Shown: positions 59,825 through 64,000 of the stretch, piece after piece
How the letters are laid out: the number at the start of each line of letters is the position of its first letter
Numbering within the stretch: the stretch's first letter is position 1
DNA from: Coprococcus sp.
GTDB taxonomy: Bacteria > Bacillota > Clostridia > Lachnospirales > Lachnospiraceae
Assembly (NCBI GenBank): GCA_017935345.1
Contig: JAGBHU010000030.1
Location: forward strand, 34,827 to 98,826
Reading direction: 5' to 3'
DNA: 64,000 nucleotides
Notes under the pieces: generated by a model
The model's input: only the letters and a program-made list of their open reading frames with translations
The model's database searches: none
Told to the model about the DNA's origin: nothing
Program-made: the position numbers and the translations under genes

Positions 59825-60378
59825 TCATTCGCATATAAGAGGGCATTTCCGATACATTCTGCCATGTTTTTTACCATGTATAGTCTGGTGTTTTGGAGTA
59901 ATGCGGAGCCTGGTTTGCCCGACTGATTAACGATTCCGGTAATAGAGATATCTCCTATTGCCGGAAGTTTTTTATTGACTCCTTTTCCGGGAAACAAATG
60001 TGTGTTGCTCAATGTGATAAGACCTATGTCTTTTGTCATGCCGAGCGAGGCATCTACGGCAATTACAAAAGGATTATTGTATTCCGTATAAATATTGTTT
60101 ATGGTTTCTCTGATATTCAGCGCGTGAACCGGATATTGCAAAGTTCCGGCTACACTATAATCAAATCCACCGTCAAAAAGGAAATCACCGACCAAGGGAC
60201 CCAAAGCGTCACCTGTGGCTCTGTCTGTACCAATACATACAACAATGATTTCCCTTCCTTCCGTATCCATTTCGTATACCATATTTAAAATTGAATTTCC
60301 CAATTCGATATATGCATTTTCTTTTGAAGGATTGAAATATTCAGTTCTTCTTTTTAAAACATTTTTGATTAAATTCAT
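59803..60378 (-). CDS. yyaC: Spore protease YyaC
   Basis: 191 residues. The GPR-like/HybD-like fold is seen in IIVVCIGTDRATGDALGPLVGDFLFDGGF (GTDRxxGDxLGP motif), AGTLQYPVHALNIRETI, FVIAVDASLGMTKDIGLITLS and ISITGIVNQSGKPGSALLQNTRLYMVKNMAECI. YyaC is a sporulation-specific protein, made in the forespore in Bacillus. A Shine-Dalgarno (CAGGGTG) lies before the ATG 60376-60378. The gene lies divergent from the LysM gene. Confidence 0.95.
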   Translation of the reverse strand: MNLIKNVLKRRTEYFNPSKENAYIELGNSILNMVYEMDTEGREIIVVCIGTDRATGDALGPLVGDFLFDGGFDYSVAGTLQYPVHALNIRETINNIYTEYNNPFVIAVDASLGMTKDIGLITLSNTHLFPGKGVNKKLPAIGDISITGIVNQSGKPGSALLQNTRLYMVKNMAECIGNALLYANDYLSSPL

Positions 60379-60489
60379 AACACCCTGCTTAATTTATTCT
60401 TCTATATACAGTATTACCCAATATCCTAATGTTTACACATAAAATAAAAAAACTGTCGTAAATACAAAGAATAAATACTCAAATAAAAG

Positions 60490-60503
60490 TTGTCATATGA
60501 CAA
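60490..60503. promoter_or_regulatory. Perfect 14-bp palindrome
   Basis: TTGTCATATGACAA, centred between divergent yyaC and LysM-protein genes, 61 bases before the latter. Good candidate operator. Confidence 0.45.
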
Positions 60504-60563
60504 AATTTGATCATTTGAAAAAAAGTCAGATGTTATGATTTTACCAAAAAAGGGAGTGAAATC

Positions 60564-61787
60564 ATGATAGAGATAGTATACGATAAAAAAACAGCGGAAA
60601 ATCAGTCCAAAAGTATGAAACCTTATAGTATACCAAAGAATATACGGCAGATAGGAAATGTACCCTCAAAGAAAAAGATATACATAGAAGATTACGTTAT
60701 GACATTTTTAAGAAAAATTGCAGAACCGGGAAATACAGTTTCCAGGGGCGCCATACTTTTAGGCGAGTATTTTAAAGATGACGAAGGTGAAGCGATTTTT
60801 ATCAGTGGAGCTGTCGAAGCGCAAAATCTTGAATTTGATGTGGAACAGATACGATTTGATGACCATATCTGGAGCGGATTGTACGGAGAGATAAACAAAT
60901 ATTTTGATAATTTGACTGTAGTAGGATGGTTTTTATCACGTATGGGTTTTTCTGTGGAGATCAATGACAGGATAAGCAGACTGCATATGGAACATTTTAA
61001 AGGAAATGATAAAGTTTTATTTATGATGGATTCCCTTGAATGTGAAGATGCTTTTTATGCCTGTGAAAAAGGACAGATTGTTCGCCAAAAAGGATATTAC
61101 ATATATTATGTAAGAAATGAACAGATGCAGAATTATATCATAAGCAGAAAAAATACCGTAACAGAGGATAGAAATCTTGAAGTTTTGAGGAAAGACCAGG
61201 CACTGGTAGAGAATTTCAGAGACATGAACAGTGTCAGAAAAGAATTGAAAAGTAAGGGGAAGAATTATTTTGTATATGCTGTCAGTTCGTTTGTTATGGT
61301 ATTTGCATTATCGGTAGGGATTGTTGCCACGGGCAGCTACGATAAAATGAAAAATATAGAGAGCCAAATCAGAAGAATGGAGATTGAAAGCAAAGATTCG
61401 GATGTAGAAGTATTTTACAACAGTGCAGATGTAAAAAATGATGACAAGACAAATTCAACTGAAAAAATAAACGATGTGACTACGGAGCAAAAAAATGAAT
61501 TGACAACGGAGCCAGGAAGTGAAGCGACTACCGGAGATGAAGGAGAAAAAACGGAAGATGACAGCCGGAATTCTACAGAAAAAGATGAGGAAGTATGGAA
61601 TCAGACAGGTGCAAATAATACAAAGGGCCGGTCATATGTTGTAGAAGAAGGTGACACGCTTATGAGCATCTCAATACAGATGTATGATTCACCGGCGTAT
61701 GTAGAACAGATACTGAAAGCAAATGATATGAATGCAGAAGATACAATATATGTCGGTCAGAAAATTATTATTCCATATATAGAATAA
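60564..61787 (+). CDS. LysM protein with a possible N-terminal degenerate MPN (Mov34/JAB-like) domain
   Basis: 407 residues, GGGAG site. Residues about 45-190: GAILLGEYFKDDEGEAIFISGAVEAQN, then VVGWFLSRMGFSVEINDRISRLHMEHFKGNDKVLFMMDS. This follows the MPN pattern (VGWYHSHP then S/D), but the JAMM ligands His-x-His are replaced by Leu-x-Arg, so any isopeptidase activity would be lost, as in Rpn8-type MPN-minus proteins. One membrane helix (about 232-253), a Thr/Glu/Asp-rich linker (about 285-350), and a C-terminal LysM (SYVVEEGDTLMSISIQMYDSPAYVEQILKANDMNAEDTIYVGQKIIIP) facing the wall. Adjacent to yyaC, so possibly envelope/sporulation. The MPN call is by eye. Confidence 0.7.
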   Translation: MIEIVYDKKTAENQSKSMKPYSIPKNIRQIGNVPSKKKIYIEDYVMTFLRKIAEPGNTVSRGAILLGEYFKDDEGEAIFISGAVEAQNLEFDVEQIRFDDHIWSGLYGEINKYFDNLTVVGWFLSRMGFSVEINDRISRLHMEHFKGNDKVLFMMDSLECEDAFYACEKGQIVRQKGYYIYYVRNEQMQNYIISRKNTVTEDRNLEVLRKDQALVENFRDMNSVRKELKSKGKNYFVYAVSSFVMVFALSVGIVATGSYDKMKNIESQIRRMEIESKDSDVEVFYNSADVKNDDKTNSTEKINDVTTEQKNELTTEPGSEATTGDEGEKTEDDSRNSTEKDEEVWNQTGANNTKGRSYVVEEGDTLMSISIQMYDSPAYVEQILKANDMNAEDTIYVGQKIIIPYIE

Positions 61788-61852
61788 TAATGGTATAATA
61801 ATATCCGCTAAGGTGATAAACTAAAAGATTTTACAAAGACAGAGGACTTATG

Positions 61853-63103
61853 ATGGCAAAAAAGAGAAACAGGATGGGAACAAATGAAGAAATAAATGAG
61901 GCTTTTGATAACCGGAATGATTCATCAGAAGAAAAGGTTATAGAGGTCACAAGAACTCTTTCACAAAGAGGTAAGCTCATACTTCTATTTGCTGCAATAG
62001 CGTTGATAGTCGTTGCGGTTATGATTGTGGTTAAAGCAATGAAAAACAGAGCATATGAAGGTTATACGGTTATATCGTCGGTAGAGACATCAGGTGACAA
62101 TATAGCAGATTATGTAATGTTTGCAGGAAATGTACTTAAAGTGACAAGAGATGGCGCATCTTATATCGATGAAACAGGAAATACGGTATGGGATTGCAGT
62201 TATACCATGAAGATGCCACAGGCCGTAGTGGCAGATGATTATGCCGTTGTAGCTGATTTGAATGGAAGAGATGTTTATGTATTTGATAAATCGGGCAAAG
62301 TAAGTAATCAGACAATGAATTATGATATAGCAAATGTTGATGTTGCTTCCCAAGGTCTTTATGCTTTGGTGCTTGTGGGTGAGGATTGCAATTATATAAA
62401 CGGCTATGACAAGGACAGTAAAGAAGTGTATGGGTTAAAAACCTCTATTGAAAATAGCGGGTATCCGCTTGATATTGCTATTTCGAGTGATGGCGAGAAG
62501 CTTTTTACAAGTTATATGAAGATTGATGGTACTACCGTGCCGAATTATATCGCTGCATACAATTTCGGTTCAGTCGGACAGAATGAAAACGCGGACAGGC
62601 TTATGGGCGGTTTCACTTTTGAAGATACGATTTTTCCGCTTGTTGACTTTGTGGACAATAATACGGTAGTCTGTTACGGAGATAACCAGATTGTCATATA
62701 TGCCATGTCTGAAAAACCAAGTGAAAAAGCAGTTATAGATATTGGCAATACAGAGATGCTGGGGGTATTTGCAAATTCCAAATATGTAGGGTTTATTGCA
62801 GCCGCAGATAATAATGCAGACGATAAATATACTATTAAAATATATAATCTGGATGGAAAACTTGAAGCTACAGCCGGATATAATAATTCCTTTGAACGAA
62901 TTTATGCTACAGAAGAAGAGCTTATTATCGTTGGTGATTTTGATTGCAGTATATATCATTTTAACGGTTCAAGGAAATTTTCTGCAAGCTTTAATAAAAA
63001 CCTGATAAATGTAGTTCCTGATTCCAATAAGCTGGAATATATTGTAATTTTTGAAAATGAAACACAGATAATAAAACTTAAGCGCGATAAAGATGAGGAA
63101 TAA
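61853..63103 (+). CDS. DUF5711-type membrane-anchored beta-propeller-like protein
   Basis: 416 residues from ATG 61853 (AGAGGA seven bases upstream); ATG 61850 is next to it. A basic N-terminus, one membrane helix (about 40-60: LILLFAAIALIVVAVMIVV), then repeated beta blades outside: DGASYIDETGNTVWDCSYTMKMPQAVVADDYAVVADLNGRDVYVFDKSGKV pattern, recurring LDIAISSDGEKLFTSYM and GDNQIVIYAM. This matches the DUF5711 proteins of Lachnospiraceae. No catalytic motif. CvpA follows two bases after the stop codon. Confidence 0.82.
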   Translation: MAKKRNRMGTNEEINEAFDNRNDSSEEKVIEVTRTLSQRGKLILLFAAIALIVVAVMIVVKAMKNRAYEGYTVISSVETSGDNIADYVMFAGNVLKVTRDGASYIDETGNTVWDCSYTMKMPQAVVADDYAVVADLNGRDVYVFDKSGKVSNQTMNYDIANVDVASQGLYALVLVGEDCNYINGYDKDSKEVYGLKTSIENSGYPLDIAISSDGEKLFTSYMKIDGTTVPNYIAAYNFGSVGQNENADRLMGGFTFEDTIFPLVDFVDNNTVVCYGDNQIVIYAMSEKPSEKAVIDIGNTEMLGVFANSKYVGFIAAADNNADDKYTIKIYNLDGKLEATAGYNNSFERIYATEEELIIVGDFDCSIYHFNGSRKFSASFNKNLINVVPDSNKLEYIVIFENETQIIKLKRDKDEE

Positions 63104-63105
63104 TT

Positions 63106-63804
63106 ATGAATTTACTCTTGATGATGGTGGCAGCGGTTACTTTGCTGCTTGCGTTACTTGGATATAAGAGAGGATTATTTAAGAGTGCTGTCAGTGCGAT
63201 AGGAATTGTACTGGCAGTATTTCTTACTACTTTGTTATATTCTTCTGTAAATAATTTGATATGTGAAAATACAAAACTGGATGAATATATAAAAGCTCAG
63301 ATAGAGAGCCGTTTTCAACTTGATAAAAAGGATAAAGAGCTGACAAGAAATGAAGAAATGAGAATTTTAGAAGAGATAGCACTTCCTGAAAATGTAAAAG
63401 AGTGGATTATTGAAAACGGTAATAAAGAGATGTATGAAAAACTGGATGCCGAAGGATTTGCAGATTATGTAGCAATATATCTTACAGAGATGGTTATGAA
63501 AGGAATGTCATATTTGATAACCTTCTTTGTAATCATGCTGGTTATACATATTTTCATAAATCTTGCAGATATCGTAACAAGTATACCTATTTTAAATGGG
63601 ATAAATAAAGTAGGCGGGATATTATTTGGACTGTGTCAGGCGCTTCTGATTGTTTGGATATCGTTTGTTATCATAACCTTTTTATCGGCATATGAATGGG
63701 GCTCGAATATCATGAAAATGATAGATGAAAGCAGTGTTTTAGGCTATTTATATGAAAAGAATATTTTTTTGAAAATAGTGGTTGACATACTTGGAATTAT
63801 TTAG
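63106..63804 (+). CDS. cvpA: CvpA family membrane protein
   Basis: 232 residues, GATGAGGA site inside the previous gene end. Four membrane helices: LLLMMVAAVTLLLALLGYKRGLFKSAVSAIGIVLAVFLTTLLYSSV and two in the C-terminal half (SYLITFFVIMLVIHIFINLADIV, GGILFGLCQALLIVWISFVIITFL). The start GYKRGLFKS(A/V)x pattern marks CvpA, needed for colicin V export in E. coli and widely involved in envelope homeostasis. A large loop (about 50-130) is enriched in Lys and Glu. Translationally coupled to the DUF5711-type gene. Confidence 0.92.
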   Translation: MNLLLMMVAAVTLLLALLGYKRGLFKSAVSAIGIVLAVFLTTLLYSSVNNLICENTKLDEYIKAQIESRFQLDKKDKELTRNEEMRILEEIALPENVKEWIIENGNKEMYEKLDAEGFADYVAIYLTEMVMKGMSYLITFFVIMLVIHIFINLADIVTSIPILNGINKVGGILFGLCQALLIVWISFVIITFLSAYEWGSNIMKMIDESSVLGYLYEKNIFLKIVVDILGII

Positions 63805-63877
63805 TATAGTATCACTTGCCGATTTCAATCGGACAAAAAACAACTAGAAAATATTTTGGAAAAAATAAAAAAAGTTG

Positions 63878-64000
63878 TTGACAAGGTCTTGAAGATGTGA
63901 TAAGTTATAAAAGCTGTCGCAAACGAAGACAGGAAGACAGAACCTTGAAAAATTAACAACATGACAACCCTGAAATTCCAAGAAAAGAATTTCAAGAACG
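63878..64000 (+). promoter_or_regulatory. Probable rRNA operon promoter and pre-16S leader
   Basis: TTGACA at 63878-63883, with a less clear -10 (TAAGTT at 17 bases or TATAAA further on). It is followed by a CTGTC/GACAG hairpin, a boxA-like AACCTTGAAAA with TTAACAACATGACAACC, and GAAATT/AATTTC repeats typical of 16S precursor leaders in Clostridia. The 16S gene itself would begin to the right of the window. Confidence 0.6.

Noticed and set aside
1..64000. CRISPR arrays, prophage or insertion sequence transposases
   Set aside because: No regularly spaced repeats, no phage structural or integrase proteins and no transposase motifs were seen in any of the long frames. The only repeats are short tandem copies and the two palindromes.

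Overview
The window looks like chromosome from an anaerobic, spore-forming gut Clostridia, most likely Lachnospiraceae. This rests on strong AGGAGG ribosome binding sites, a leucine T-box in front of leuA, IorAB indolepyruvate oxidoreductase, sporulation genes (spmAB, cotJABC, yyaC), paired small (p)ppGpp enzymes, and several families typical of that group. The species assignment is inference from gene content. No phage, insertion sequence or CRISPR array was seen.

Layout. 1-3660: the right-hand end of a visibly more A+T-rich natural-product gene cluster (ABC exporter fragment, BtrH/C39-like protein, FkbK-like dehydrogenase, FkbH-like glyceryltransferase/phosphatase); the rest lies left of the window. 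3700-11120: housekeeping metabolism and transport (phenylacetate-CoA ligase, membrane glycerophosphodiesterase, cation diffusion facilitator, PutP, IlvE). 11450-15490: a heterodimeric ABC exporter with one degenerate nucleotide site. 15680-19490: a very large soluble c-di-GMP phosphodiesterase with a sugar-receptor-like front end and a C-terminal beta-helix. 19590-20900 (minus): a small alarmone synthetase, pncC and tRNA-Arg in one apparent transcript. 21085-26916: a surface/stress block with an HExxH lipoprotein, a Rossmann-fold protein, an ECF sigma factor with its membrane partner, and a serpin lipoprotein behind an RNA hairpin. 27058-35891: iorAB, a diguanylate cyclase, a cell-wall amidase, an amidohydrolase, tRNA-Gln, acyl-ACP thioesterase, cvfB, ridA and a CPBP protease. 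36286-38968: a Zn/Cd-type resistance operon (ArsR sensor, free-standing HMA protein, P-type ATPase). 39032-47743: HAD phosphatase, L,D-transpeptidase, lipoprotein, pyrG, a degenerate SbcD-like membrane protein and a MATE pump. 47709-50199: divergent sporulation genes spmAB and cotJABC. 50390-57924: GNAT, tex, HD hydrolase, histidine phosphatase, ung, a 49-residue membrane protein and T-box-leuA. 58019-63804: CBS protein, coiled-coil membrane protein, yyaC, a LysM protein with a possible inactive MPN fold, a DUF5711-type protein and CvpA. The last about 120 bases look like an rRNA operon promoter and leader.

How the genes fit together. PaaK plus IorAB points to fermentative conversion of aromatic amino acids to aryl-acetyl products. 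IlvE and T-box-leuA cover branched-chain amino acids. Two c-di-GMP proteins (one cyclase, one phosphodiesterase) and two (p)ppGpp proteins (one synthetase, one hydrolase-like) indicate second-messenger control. The strongest candidates for undescribed biology are the FkbH/FkbK/BtrH cluster edge, the five-part EAL protein, the LysM protein with the possible MPN domain, the membrane-anchored degenerate SbcD homologue, the serpin block with its hairpin leader, and two long palindromic elements of 100-140 bases. Most start codons below were moved from the longest possible frame to the ATG/GTG/TTG with a good Shine-Dalgarno sequence.
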